The notes under the pieces: generated by a model
What the model saw: only the letters and a program-made list of their open reading frames with translations
Database searches by the model: none
What the model was told of the DNA's origin: nothing
Part shown: positions 28,672-38,504 of the stretch, piece by piece
Numbering within the stretch: position 1 is the first letter of the stretch
How the letters are laid out: each line of letters begins with the position of its first letter
Program-made: the position numbers and the translations under genes
NCBI RefSeq assembly: GCF_947501225.1
Contig: NZ_CANMUW010000005.1
Span: 248,001 to 312,000 of the forward strand
Length of the DNA stretch: 64,000 nt
DNA from: an uncultured Shewanella sp.
GTDB taxonomy: Bacteria > Pseudomonadota > Gammaproteobacteria > Enterobacterales > Shewanellaceae
Direction of reading: 5' to 3'

Positions 28672-30897
28672 CTATTGCACCAGAGTCAGCAGACTGGCCT
28701 TAGTCATAGGTTTATAGAAATAAAAACCCTGAACCGCTTCGATATCTGCAGAGCGCACAAACTCAAGTTCATTTTCAGTTTCTACCCCCTCGGCAATCAC
28801 ATGCAACTCCAGCGCATGGCTCAAGGTTGTGATGGCTTTGACCAACGCCTGCTGTTTAACCGAAGAACCGGAATCCTTGATAAAACATTTATCTATCTTT
28901 ATATGGTCAACGGGAAAATGACTCAAATAAGATAGAGAGGAGTAGCCGGTACCGAAATCATCGACCGCAATCTCTATTCCCATCCCTCTTAACTTCTGAA
29001 GTGAATTGATAAGATGCTGGTGCTGCTTCATCAATAGAGACTCGGTGATCTCCAGTGTCATGCCTTCGAAAGGAAATGGCTCCGGAGTTAAATCCGTGGC
29101 GATATCATTGATCGAGCTAACGAGACAGTCTTGTAGCGAGTGGGACCAGAACTCATACATAGACACATTGATAGACAGACCGATCTCTATCCCTTTGCGC
29201 TTAAATTCAAGCAGTGATGCCATTGCCTCTTTACGCACCCAGTGCCCCAGCTCGACAATCAACCCACTACTCTCGGCTACAGGTATAAACTCTTCAGGCG
29301 AGATAAACACCCCATCATGTTCCCACCTTAATAGCACCTCGGCACGAACAATTTTATTCTCTTCAAGACAAACGATCGGCTGGTAATAGAGTTCGAATGC
29401 ATCTGACTCTATGGCAAATTTGAGATCATTATGCAGCTTTGCCGTGCGCTCTGCATCCTGTTGCATCTGCTGAGTAAAGAAGTTAAAACAGTTTCGCCCC
29501 TCACTCTTTGAAATATACATCGCCTGATCGGCGCAGTTCAGCACCTGCTCAAGACTCATTGCATCTTCTGGAAATCTGGCGATCCCGATACTGATACTAC
29601 TTGAAACACGCTTACTCCGGCTTAACAGATAGGGGGCGGCAATAGACTCGTTTATTGCCCTGGCCTGTTGCTCAAGCTCACTGTGCTTAACCATACCCGG
29701 CAGAAAAAGAGCAAACTCATCGCCGCCTAACCTGGCTACCATTGCCCTGTCTCTGGTGCAGGACTCGATCCGCTTTGCCACCTCGACCAGCAACTGATCG
29801 CCCTTATCGTGACCTAAGGTATCGTTGATCTGCTTAAAATTATCGAGATCCATCAACATGAAACCGAAGCCGGGGGTTAAGCTGTCAGAATCGATCTCTG
29901 CCTGAACAATTTTAAACAGGTAGTTTCGGTTGGCCAACTGCGTCAATGAATCATAGTTTGCCTGATAATCGATCAGGGCCGAGGCGCGCTTACGTTCGGT
30001 AATATCGCTGAATAACCATGAATAGCAAAGCTCTTGTGAACCACGCTCTTTAAACATTGTCACCGTCAGTTCGAGGTAAAAACTCTCACCTGACGCTCGG
30101 GTGCCAACAAGTTCACCCTGCCAGGCTTCTTTGGTAGCCAGGCCGGTAAACATACTATTGAGTGTTTCCTCTCCGGAGCGCTTAAAAAATTGTTGCGGAT
30201 CGAACTTAACCTCGGCTCCCGGCGTAAATGCTGTGATCTCATAAAATGCCGGATTGGCATTCAGTGCGGTCCAGTGCATATCGGTGATCACCAGCCCAAG
30301 CGGTAGGTGATTGAAGATAGTTCCCGTCAACCGTTCAAACTGAAGCGCCCTGCTCCGTTCGATTGCCAAACTGGCCAATCTGGCAGCTTCTGAGATGAGT
30401 AACAGGTCTTTCCTGGTTGGAGATTTTATCGTGTCATAGTACATGGCAAACGTACCCAGTACTTTGCCCTGACCTCCCTTGATAGGTTCGGACCAACATG
30501 CATGAAGACCCGCTGCCAAAGGCAGTGCTTTAAAGGGCTCCCAAAACGGATGAGTCTCGATATCTTCGACAATAACCCTTTGACCTGTATATGCTGCAGT
30601 GCCACATGAGCCGACACCATCGCCGATCTCAATACCATGAATAGCGCTATTATAATCATCGGGCAGATTGGGAGCCGCACCATTAAGCAGGCGCTTACCA
30701 TCATCGCTCAGTAACAGTACAGAGCCTTTGGTGCCTAGTTTCTCCTCCTCAATGAGGAGAACCAGAGCCATAAGAATATCTTCCAGAGGTGAGCCATCTA
30801 ACAACATGGTCAGTATCGCACCATAGCGTTTTATACTGATATCTGAATCGGTCAGGCTGGGAAAAATGGGTATTATGGATTCGTAACTTAGGCTCAT
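28672..30897 (-). CDS. GAF-PAS-GGDEF-EAL c-di-GMP turnover protein
   Basis: A 741-residue cytoplasmic protein with a GAF domain (about residues 25-170), a PAS domain (about 180-300), a GGDEF domain with intact LGGDEF (around 390) and a C-terminal EAL domain. The EAL signature is EVLLRW, which keeps the glutamate and arginine of ExLxR, and the other catalytic residues are present (INVS, LEITES, VDDFGTGYSS, IKIDKCF, AEGVET). It is therefore probably a phosphodiesterase, possibly also a cyclase; the RxxD inhibitory site is incomplete. It has no transmembrane segment. GGGGGCCGC precedes the ATG. Confidence 0.9.
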   Translation of the reverse strand: MSLSYESIIPIFPSLTDSDISIKRYGAILTMLLDGSPLEDILMALVLLIEEEKLGTKGSVLLLSDDGKRLLNGAAPNLPDDYNSAIHGIEIGDGVGSCGTAAYTGQRVIVEDIETHPFWEPFKALPLAAGLHACWSEPIKGGQGKVLGTFAMYYDTIKSPTRKDLLLISEAARLASLAIERSRALQFERLTGTIFNHLPLGLVITDMHWTALNANPAFYEITAFTPGAEVKFDPQQFFKRSGEETLNSMFTGLATKEAWQGELVGTRASGESFYLELTVTMFKERGSQELCYSWLFSDITERKRASALIDYQANYDSLTQLANRNYLFKIVQAEIDSDSLTPGFGFMLMDLDNFKQINDTLGHDKGDQLLVEVAKRIESCTRDRAMVARLGGDEFALFLPGMVKHSELEQQARAINESIAAPYLLSRSKRVSSSISIGIARFPEDAMSLEQVLNCADQAMYISKSEGRNCFNFFTQQMQQDAERTAKLHNDLKFAIESDAFELYYQPIVCLEENKIVRAEVLLRWEHDGVFISPEEFIPVAESSGLIVELGHWVRKEAMASLLEFKRKGIEIGLSINVSMYEFWSHSLQDCLVSSINDIATDLTPEPFPFEGMTLEITESLLMKQHQHLINSLQKLRGMGIEIAVDDFGTGYSSLSYLSHFPVDHIKIDKCFIKDSGSSVKQQALVKAITTLSHALELHVIAEGVETENELEFVRSADIEAVQGFYFYKPMTKASLLTLVQ

Positions 30898-31248
30898 GCG
30901 GCCCCCTGAATAACAGATTTCTATCCTTAAAAATCCTATGTCAATAAGGATATACTAATCATAAACTCTAAGTAAATAAGATATTTACGATAAAACTCTC
31001 GTGTTAATAACATGTCAGTTTGTCAAGTTGAAACTTGGTTATTTTTAGCTACAGAAATCAAAAACAAAATCTTGAAAGGAAAATAATCTTAACCAGAAAC
31101 AGTGACACTCGCAGTAAATTGCAGGCAAAAGGTTGACGGTGTTATAAACGAGACTATAGATATTGAGGGTAAAAAATAAGGGAACTAGATCGGCTAAGCA
31201 GGGCTCGGCCGATCAAAACCACAAGAAATGAAAATTCCTTACCTTCGT
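30898..31248. other. Intergenic region with two hairpins
   Basis: About 350 bases without a gene between the GAF-GGDEF-EAL gene and the methyltransferase gene. A palindrome with arms CAAGTT and AACTTG lies at 31024-31037 and a GATCGGC/GCCGATC hairpin at 31188-31214, the latter near the end of the methyltransferase gene. They may be a regulatory site and a terminator. Confidence 0.4.
31188..31214 (-). terminator. Possible terminator of the RsmB/F-like gene
   Basis: A hairpin with 7-bp arms (GATCGGC and GCCGATC) and a 13-base loop, 35 bases after the methyltransferase stop codon. It is followed on the minus strand by a T-rich stretch only after a short gap, so it is a weak candidate. Confidence 0.3.
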
Positions 31249-32463
31249 TTACTCGGCGATACGTTCCAATCTGGCCAAATAGAAACCATCGAAACCTGAA
31301 TCAGCAACGCTGATGGTCTCATCATCAAGAAACTTAAAGTGATCATTTTCGGCAAGAAAAGCATCAACCTGATCGCGGTTTTCTTCCGGCATGATTGAGC
31401 ATGTGGCGTAAACCAAAATACCACCGACTTTCACCATACGACTATAGCTCTGCAAAATGTGCTTCTGTAAATCAACCAATACCGGCAGACGCTCCGGCGT
31501 ATCACGCCATTTTGCATCCGGGTTACGTTTGAGTACACCGAGTCCGGAACAGGGTACATCGAGTAAGACCCTGTCGGCACTGAGTTTAAGACGCTTAATG
31601 GTCTTGCTGCTGGCGATGATTCGAGTCTCGACATTATCGGCACCGGCACGTCGCGCACGCTGTTTCAGGCTATCGAGCTTCCACTGTTCAACATCCATCG
31701 CTAATAATCGGCCTTTACCTTTCATCTGTGATGCAATGGATAGTGTCTTTCCGCCCGCTCCGGCGCAGGCATCGATGACGCGCATGCCCGGCTTTGCATC
31801 CACTGCGGCAGCAACCAACTGAGATCCCGCATCTTGCTGCTCAAACCACCCTTTTTTAAAGCTTTCACTGCGAAACAGCGCCGAATCAGAGGTCACCTCT
31901 AGCGCGGTATCCACGCCTTCTACTTCTTGTGTTTGAACCTGTTCATTTCGTAGTTTCTTAGCCAACTCTTCACGGGTACACTTTAGTAAGTTAGCGCGAA
32001 TATAGCGCTTAGGCAGTGTGTTTAATGCCGCGCGCTCCTTGGCCCAGTCATCACCAAGTTGGGCTTGACCCATCTTATCCAGCCACTCGGGACAACCATC
32101 CCAAAGTGCCGGTTGCTTCCTGGCCTCTTCCAAACGAGCAAAATATTCGGCCTCCTCGAGAGGCAGGGAGTATTGCAGCTTTGGTAATTCAAGCTCATGA
32201 AACAGATGCCAGGCATTCATCAAACGCGTCCCTAGACGCGACATCTCCTCAGGCTTTACATCGGATAGATAACAGTACAAATTCAATCGACGTAAGATAT
32301 CTCCGGTAACCTTGGTAATACGGGCCTGTTCTGATGGCGCCAGTTGCAGACCTGAAAAGTGTACCGAATATGCCCTGTCTAAAGGTTTACCTTCAGATAA
32401 GACCATATCTAAGACACTGATAACCAATTCTGTCGAGCTGGGAGAAAGCGGAGAGTTAAGCAT
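31249..32463 (-). CDS. RsmB/RsmF-family RNA cytosine-C5 methyltransferase
   Basis: A 404-residue Nol1/Nop2/Sun-type methyltransferase that uses SAM to methylate cytosine in rRNA. The N-terminal part is a NusB-like or RNA-binding region. The catalytic part has DACAGAGGKT (SAM binding), LLDVPCSGLG with the first catalytic cysteine and YATCSIMPEEN with the second. The start ATG at 32463 has AGGCAATTTC upstream; the frame extends 46 codons further but without a site. The exact member (RsmB, RsmF or another) cannot be decided without a search. Confidence 0.85.
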   Translation of the reverse strand: MLNSPLSPSSTELVISVLDMVLSEGKPLDRAYSVHFSGLQLAPSEQARITKVTGDILRRLNLYCYLSDVKPEEMSRLGTRLMNAWHLFHELELPKLQYSLPLEEAEYFARLEEARKQPALWDGCPEWLDKMGQAQLGDDWAKERAALNTLPKRYIRANLLKCTREELAKKLRNEQVQTQEVEGVDTALEVTSDSALFRSESFKKGWFEQQDAGSQLVAAAVDAKPGMRVIDACAGAGGKTLSIASQMKGKGRLLAMDVEQWKLDSLKQRARRAGADNVETRIIASSKTIKRLKLSADRVLLDVPCSGLGVLKRNPDAKWRDTPERLPVLVDLQKHILQSYSRMVKVGGILVYATCSIMPEENRDQVDAFLAENDHFKFLDDETISVADSGFDGFYLARLERIAE

Positions 32464-32588
32464 GAAATTGCCTGTTGTAGATGTATGAAATAAAAACGTG
32501 TGGATCATAGGAGTTAAGGAGTCAATACGCAAGTAACTCTTGCACCAATCGGAATAAAAGGTCCTGTATGTGTCACGCTTAAACAAAA

Positions 32589-32611
32589 TGGCTCGTTTCA
32601 TTAACGAGCCA
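32589..32611 (-). terminator. Rho-independent terminator of the DEAD-box helicase gene
   Basis: A hairpin with arms TGGCTCGTT (32589-32597) and AACGAGCCA (32603-32611) and a 5-base loop. On the minus strand it follows the helicase stop codon at 32647 by about 35 bases and is followed by ATTTTGTTT, as expected of a rho-independent terminator. Confidence 0.7.
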
Positions 32612-32646
32612 ACCCATCATTATCTGTACAAAGGTGCCAGCAAGGG

Positions 32647-33978
32647 CTACCTTTTCCACGGGTTTAACGGTAGCTTTGCATCACCAGATTCAGAGCCATA
32701 CTTAGCATCCTTTGGTTTGGTAACTTTTCGCTTGTTGTTCTTTGTCGATGGTTTATTCCCCGCTTTCACCCGCTCGTTACTTCCTTCGCCCTTAGCATCG
32801 CGCTTGCTCTTAGGCACATAATTCAATATCGACACCGGCACGGCTTTTCGTGGTTCAAACCCTTCGACTTCGCGACGCTCAATAAGATGATCCAGCCGGC
32901 TTTCGATCATACACAAGTTCTTGAAATCATCTTTGGAGACTAATGAGATCGCTTCGCCCGCAGCACCGGCACGTCCGGTTCGACCGATCCTATGTACATA
33001 TTCGTCGGCGGGAAATGGTAGATCGTAATTAATCACCAGGGGAAGTTCATCAATATCGATACCGCGGGCAGAGATCCCGGTAGAGATGAGATATTTAACC
33101 TTACCGGCTTTAAAGTCAGCTAAGATCTGTTCGCGAATGGCTTGAGTACGACCACTGTGTATCGCCTCCGCTTCGATGCCGCGCTTCTCCAGCTGAGTCA
33201 CGAGCTTAGCGGCGCCGTGTTTAGTCTCGATAAAGATCAGTGCCTGTGGCCAGCTGTTTTCCTGGATAAGATGACTCAGCAGCGCCGACTTCTTGTCTTT
33301 ATCCACAGTCACGAGCCACTGCTCAATATTAGGTTTACCTTCACTCTTTTTTGTGACGGACAGCTGAATAGCTTTATCGGCCGTCTCTTTAGCCAGCTCT
33401 CTCACCTGTCTGGAAAGTGTCGCCGAAAACAACAGGCTTTGCCTCTGTTCAGGTAAGGTATCGATAATCTTAGTGATATCTTCTATGAATCCCATATCGA
33501 GCATTCTGTCAGCCTCATCGAGTACTAACATCTCGATCTCATCGAAATGTATCGCTCGTTGAGTATAGAGATCCCGTAAGCGACCAGGTGTGGCCACGAC
33601 GATATCGACACCTTGGATCAGCATCTGCTTTTGCGGTGCCATATCGACACCTCCGTAGATGGCCATCGCCTTCAACTCCAGATGTTTACCATACTGCTCA
33701 ATACTTCGGGTGACCTGCACCGCCAACTCGCGGGTTGGAGTTAAGATTAATGCCCTGGCACGCTTCTTACGTTGTGTCTCGCCTTTCGCCAATAGCTCTA
33801 ATATTGGCAGGACAAAAGTGGCTGTCTTACCACTACCTGTTTGCGCGGCAGCAATAAGGTTCTTTCCTTTAAGCGCCAGCGGAATGGCCTCAGCCTGAAT
33901 AGGCGTGGGTGTCTGATAACCCAGTTCACTTATGGCTGTTAAGATGGGAGCGCTTAGTCCGAGTGTAGAAAATGACAT
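32647..33978 (-). CDS. rhlE: DEAD-box RNA helicase, RhlE-like
   Basis: A 443-residue ATP-dependent RNA helicase. Motifs in order: the Q motif region (GYQTPTPIQ), AAQTGSGKT (motif I), PTRELAVQV, DEADRMLDMGF (motif II), SATL (motif III) and HRIGRTGRAG (motif VI). The tail after about residue 380 is lysine-rich and basic, typical of RhlE-type proteins that act in ribosome assembly and RNA turnover, especially in the cold. The exact RhlE assignment rests on overall similarity and is less sure than the family. Confidence 0.88.
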   Translation of the reverse strand: MSFSTLGLSAPILTAISELGYQTPTPIQAEAIPLALKGKNLIAAAQTGSGKTATFVLPILELLAKGETQRKKRARALILTPTRELAVQVTRSIEQYGKHLELKAMAIYGGVDMAPQKQMLIQGVDIVVATPGRLRDLYTQRAIHFDEIEMLVLDEADRMLDMGFIEDITKIIDTLPEQRQSLLFSATLSRQVRELAKETADKAIQLSVTKKSEGKPNIEQWLVTVDKDKKSALLSHLIQENSWPQALIFIETKHGAAKLVTQLEKRGIEAEAIHSGRTQAIREQILADFKAGKVKYLISTGISARGIDIDELPLVINYDLPFPADEYVHRIGRTGRAGAAGEAISLVSKDDFKNLCMIESRLDHLIERREVEGFEPRKAVPVSILNYVPKSKRDAKGEGSNERVKAGNKPSTKNNKRKVTKPKDAKYGSESGDAKLPLNPWKR

Positions 33979-34206
33979 GTAAAATCTCAGAGTGATAATC
34001 GATAATTAAGGACGTAGGCCTTTGATAATAATCGAAGGCCTGTATAGAAAAATTAATGCTGATTATAACAGAAGTTCCGCTTGCAAGTTATCACCGGCTA
34101 CTCGCGCAAGTCCAGGTACAAGCAGAACGGCTTATATTGCTCGGCGAAAATTGATATATCTACTGCTGCAGCCAACGAATACTTAAAATCAGCCAGTTAA
34201 TCATGG

Positions 34207-34749
34207 TTAACAGTTTATCGAGTTATAGTAAAAATCTGCAGCTTCGACTTTTTCAAAATTAAAGTTTAACAATCCGTCCTCCGGCAAAGATTCACTTGAG
34301 CCACTCAGGGGGATTGTCAAATCAAATGCCTCTATCTCATCGGCTGTTAGCGGGAAAATCAATGTAATCCATTGATTAATTTTTTTACCATCCACGCTCG
34401 GCACTTGGGTCACTGTTAACTCGACCGGATAGATTTTGATCGCACTATTCAGAACCTCTACAGCTATTCGATCGGTTAGCAACACAATATCGGTCTTCGG
34501 TTTTGTTGCCAGCAGCAGGGTTATCTTAAACTTCTCGCCTGATACATATTCAGGCATCACCGTAATGGTTTCATCCCCCAGCTGTTTGATAACAGCATCA
34601 TTTTTAGTTGTATGATAACCGCAGCCCATGGATGGAGTGAGTTGGCCGTCGTTTGGATTAGGCTTGAAATAGGTTCTAGACGTTGGGTAAGCAACACAAG
34701 CACTCAGTAAAAAAATCACAAACAAACAAAGCAGAGTATGTTTAATCAA
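34207..34749 (-). CDS. Predicted lipoprotein of unknown function
   Basis: A 180-residue lipoprotein with the signal LLCLFVIFLLSAC (lipobox LSAC), so the mature protein is anchored in the membrane through Cys18. The rest is a soluble domain with no recognised motif; it contains a second and third Cys (GCGYH, SINC). TTG at 34749 is the start, with AAGGTTGC upstream. Function unknown. Confidence 0.65.
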   Translation of the reverse strand: MIKHTLLCLFVIFLLSACVAYPTSRTYFKPNPNDGQLTPSMGCGYHTTKNDAVIKQLGDETITVMPEYVSGEKFKITLLLATKPKTDIVLLTDRIAVEVLNSAIKIYPVELTVTQVPSVDGKKINQWITLIFPLTADEIEAFDLTIPLSGSSESLPEDGLLNFNFEKVEAADFYYNSINC

Positions 34750-34922
34750 GCAGCAACCTTAATCGACTATAAACAGAGACCAAAATTTTAAGGTGGTGAA
34801 TAAAAGGATTCAAGTATTGAAACGGCTAACGGGATTTTGACGAAAGTTCAAACAAACTTTTCCTGATAACAGAGGTCTGATTAACTGACATATGCTTATG
34901 GCATCAGGCCGACTCGGTCGGA

Positions 34923-37382
34923 CTAGCCCAGCTCTTTATTCAGTGCAACCTCTTCGATTTCAGTAAGTAGTAGTTGAGTTGTCTCATTAACAGGTTGTGG
35001 CCGACAGAACATGTAGCCCTGAAGCAGGTCGCAGCCCTCCTTGACCAGAAAGGCAAGATGCCCCCGCTCCTCTACCCCTTCGGCTACGACCTTAAATCCG
35101 AGGGCATGTGCCATAACAATAACCGCCGATAAGATCACATTATTGTTTCTGTTATTAATATCTCGAATGAAGCTCTGATCTATTTTTAAAATATCGATAG
35201 GCAGGTTTCTCAAATAACTCAGGGAGGAGTAACCGGTACCAAAATCATCCAGAGCCACCCTTATCCCTTTATTACGCAGCCACTCCAGAGTGACGAAGAT
35301 ATCCTGCTCTCCGTTAATAATCGTGCTCTCTGTGAGCTCGATATAGAGGGTACCTGGAATGATACCGCTCTCTCTCACTGCCTGATACAGCTCCTGAGCA
35401 AACTCGGGTTTATTCAGCTGTATCGCCGATACATTGATGGCCAACTGAATATCGACGACTCCACGATCCTGCCATTTTCTTAACTGACGACATGCCTGAT
35501 GAATCACCCAGTCTCCGATAGCCATGATCAGTCCGTTTTTCTCGGCTAAAGGGATAAACTTATCAGGCGGTATAAAACCGAATTCGTCATCATACCAGCG
35601 AATGAGGGCTTCCAGAGAGACAATACGGTGACTCTTGCTGTCCACAATGGGTTGGAAATAAAGCTCAAATAACTCATTCTCTATCGCTTCATGCATCTTC
35701 TGCTCAATGAGAGACATCTCATCATTTTGGCGGCTCAGATTATCGGAGAAATTTTCATAGCCCCCCTTGCCCTTCTTCTTGGCATGGTACATGGCAATAT
35801 CGGCATTTTTTATTAACTCTTGCGTAGTAAGGCCATTAAACGGATAACAGGCGATACCTATGCTGGCACTGACATAGTAGTTTTTTCCCCCTAGTGAAAC
35901 GGGTAGAGAGATAATATCTAAAATCCGCTTAGCAACGTCCTCGGCAACCTTGATCGAGGGGAGATCCCCCAGAAAAACCGTAAATTCATCCCCCCCGAGC
36001 CTGGCAACCATATCGCTATCGCTGAAGTGCTCGCAAATATCTTTACTTCGCAGGTTACGTTGCAAACGATCACCGATCTCGTGCAGCAGTTGATCGCCAC
36101 ATTGATGGCCTAAGCTGTCATTAATATGCTTAAAATTATCCAGATCGATAAACATCACCGCAAGCTTTCCACTTTCACATTTAGCTGACTCCAGTGACAG
36201 ATTCAGGTGTTTGGTAAACATAAAACGATTGGGCAACCCGGTCAGCGGGTCATTGAAGGCTAGCTCCCGAATCTTCTCATTAGACTTAAACAGCTTAAGA
36301 CTCATTCGGTTAAACTCTTTCCCCAACTCATCAAGCTCATCATCACCAGACGTTTTCACCTGAATTAATTCAACATTTTTTCCTAAACGTAAAAAGGCAT
36401 GATGCAATTTATTTAATGGCCGAATAATTTGAAAATGGCTGAGGAAGAGCAACAGAGGGATAGAAAATGAGACCGAAAAAAGGGTGATAATTGTTACCAG
36501 CCAGCTCATATCTTTGCTGTATTGCAACAAAATATCTTCCGGAAGTAACGCGTGAAGCCTGAGCCCTGACTTAAGCGGCGCACTGGTGTGATAATAGCTC
36601 TCACCGTCGAGTTCATGGACGGTAAAACTTGAGGGGCGTTCAGAATCTTCTTTCAATGCCTGATACACCGCACTTATATCTGAAGCTGATTTGGCTGCAT
36701 AGGGTAAAACGGCCTCTCCGGACTGGTCTGTTACTATGAAGCGGGCTCCACTCCAGGGAGAGTCCATAAGTGCCGTATTTAATGCATCCAGACTCACGGT
36801 GATAACAAAATATCCTCTCACCTTCGGAGTGGCGTTGAATGATTCAACCGCCTTATTGATGATACTGACGCGCTTTGACACATACAGGCTGAACTGATCG
36901 TTATCCGGGTTTGTAAGAAACTGTATTTTGTCATCTTTATCATCATGACCCATAGCAATAAACAGTTCACTAGCCTCCTCTTCATCTTTAAGGTTCGCGA
37001 TAAAATAGGAGGTTAATCTGAGATCTTCAAAGCCATCGGGGAGTATCACACGCATTTCATAGTATTGAGGAAATACCTTCATGATGCTCTTCAACTTCCG
37101 GAGCAGGGGACGCTGCATCAGCGTATATCGTTCATCTTCATCTTCGGTTAGCATGTAGTTATGCAGAAGAGAGTCCGCTGCGATCAGCTCCACATTGGCT
37201 TGGGCCGTCTTCACCAGGCGGTCTGTTTGAGCCACTACCTGCTCCAGATACTTTGTCACCTGAGTCACACTGCTCTCCTCGGCAGCACTTTTTAACTCTA
37301 CAAAAGCCATAGCCCCCAACAGAATCAGCGGAGTACAGACCAGGGATGTCAAAAGTAAGGGCAGCTTAGTCTTTAGTTTCAT
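34923..37382 (-). CDS. Membrane GGDEF-EAL protein (MbaA-like), coupled to a PotD-like protein
   Basis: An 819-residue inner-membrane protein: N-terminal membrane helix (about residues 8-30), a periplasmic sensor domain of about 260 residues, a second helix (about 295-318), HAMP, a GGDEF domain with intact LGGDEF and an EAL domain with intact EALIRW plus TESTI, DDFGTGYSS, KIDQSF and AEGVEE. Both catalytic cores look competent. Its start lies 6 bases after the stop codon of a polyamine-binding-like protein. The pair matches the nspS-mbaA arrangement of Vibrio, where the periplasmic protein controls c-di-GMP turnover in response to polyamines. That functional link is an inference here. Confidence 0.88.
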   Translation of the reverse strand: MKLKTKLPLLLTSLVCTPLILLGAMAFVELKSAAEESSVTQVTKYLEQVVAQTDRLVKTAQANVELIAADSLLHNYMLTEDEDERYTLMQRPLLRKLKSIMKVFPQYYEMRVILPDGFEDLRLTSYFIANLKDEEEASELFIAMGHDDKDDKIQFLTNPDNDQFSLYVSKRVSIINKAVESFNATPKVRGYFVITVSLDALNTALMDSPWSGARFIVTDQSGEAVLPYAAKSASDISAVYQALKEDSERPSSFTVHELDGESYYHTSAPLKSGLRLHALLPEDILLQYSKDMSWLVTIITLFSVSFSIPLLLFLSHFQIIRPLNKLHHAFLRLGKNVELIQVKTSGDDELDELGKEFNRMSLKLFKSNEKIRELAFNDPLTGLPNRFMFTKHLNLSLESAKCESGKLAVMFIDLDNFKHINDSLGHQCGDQLLHEIGDRLQRNLRSKDICEHFSDSDMVARLGGDEFTVFLGDLPSIKVAEDVAKRILDIISLPVSLGGKNYYVSASIGIACYPFNGLTTQELIKNADIAMYHAKKKGKGGYENFSDNLSRQNDEMSLIEQKMHEAIENELFELYFQPIVDSKSHRIVSLEALIRWYDDEFGFIPPDKFIPLAEKNGLIMAIGDWVIHQACRQLRKWQDRGVVDIQLAINVSAIQLNKPEFAQELYQAVRESGIIPGTLYIELTESTIINGEQDIFVTLEWLRNKGIRVALDDFGTGYSSLSYLRNLPIDILKIDQSFIRDINNRNNNVILSAVIVMAHALGFKVVAEGVEERGHLAFLVKEGCDLLQGYMFCRPQPVNETTQLLLTEIEEVALNKELG

Positions 37383-37388
37383 AGGCGC

Positions 37389-38435
37389 CTACGGCAATAT
37401 GTTGATGCTGATGATGTTACGTTTACGCTGAACTTTTGCCGGTAATGGCTTATAAAACTCGGAGTTTTGCAAACTTTCAGCATCGGGGTAGATAACCTTG
37501 TCATTCAGAAACTCCTCCGGCAATAATTTCTCCGCCGCCAGATTAGGTGTCGCGTAATATACATATTGAGCGAGTTGAGCCGCATGTTCAGCTTGATTGA
37601 TAAAGTTAAGAAAAGCGTAGGCAAGCTCCGGCTCTTTCGCCTTAGCTCCTATGGTAAGGTAATCGACCCAAATCGCTCCCCCCTCCTCGGGTAAGACAAA
37701 GGTCAGATCTTCACTGTGTTCCTTCACCATTAACGCATCACCACTATAGATCATCGAGGCTAAGATCTCACCGCTGATAATGGGGGAGTGTTCATCGAGT
37801 GTCATATAGATATAGGAGTTGACCTTAGATTTTTGAGATTGCAGCACTTGCTCAACTTCACTGAGCTCACTGTTCACTTCGCTGTTAACCGAATAACCTA
37901 ATGATTTAAGGCCCATACCTATCAGATCTCTGGGCTCATCAATCATGCCGAGCTTCCCCTGTAACTCAGCCGATGGCTGATATAGCTGCTTCCAGTGAGT
38001 TATAGGTTCTTTGAGTAAGTCATGGCGGTAGACTATGCCGACGGTACCCCAAAAATAGGGGATCGCAAATTGAGATGCACCGGGAAATGCATCTCTCCAT
38101 TTAGGATTTAGCTGCTCAAGAAAGGAGAGCTTCTCTTTTTCCAGTTCGGCGACCCAACCACGATTGATATAACTTTGCAGATCGACACCGGATGAGAGAA
38201 TAAGATCATAACCATAGGCGTTATTTTGCAGCAAAATATCCGAGCGCTGCTCATCGGAGCCGTAATAGACTTCAGAGACTTTAACCTGATATTTTTGCTC
38301 GAATAGTTGTACGAGTTCCGGATCCAGGTACTCGCTCCAATTAAGAATTGTCAGTGTCCTCTCAGCACCATAGGAGAGCTGAGTAAAGAGACAAAGCAAA
38401 ATAAGTAATGCATACCGAACAAGATTAAAGCTCAA
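37389..38435 (-). CDS. PotD/NspS-like periplasmic polyamine-binding protein
   Basis: A family 1 solute-binding protein with RTLTILNWSEYLDPELVQLFEQKYQ at the start of the mature protein, as in PotD/PotF, and WGTVGIVYRHD in the middle. No potABC transporter genes are nearby; instead the next gene encodes a membrane GGDEF-EAL protein, as for Vibrio NspS. It therefore probably senses polyamines rather than importing them. I chose TTG at 38435 (AAGGATG upstream, direct signal peptide ending QLSYGA); a longer frame from ATG at 38504 adds 23 polar residues before the signal peptide. Confidence 0.82.
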   Translation of the reverse strand: MSFNLVRYALLILLCLFTQLSYGAERTLTILNWSEYLDPELVQLFEQKYQVKVSEVYYGSDEQRSDILLQNNAYGYDLILSSGVDLQSYINRGWVAELEKEKLSFLEQLNPKWRDAFPGASQFAIPYFWGTVGIVYRHDLLKEPITHWKQLYQPSAELQGKLGMIDEPRDLIGMGLKSLGYSVNSEVNSELSEVEQVLQSQKSKVNSYIYMTLDEHSPIISGEILASMIYSGDALMVKEHSEDLTFVLPEEGGAIWVDYLTIGAKAKEPELAYAFLNFINQAEHAAQLAQYVYYATPNLAAEKLLPEEFLNDKVIYPDAESLQNSEFYKPLPAKVQRKRNIISINILP

Positions 38436-38504
38436 AGTATGTTCATCCTTGGTATTAAGTCCATTTACAACACCCATTATAGACACATTCAGTGCTATAT
38501 CCAT

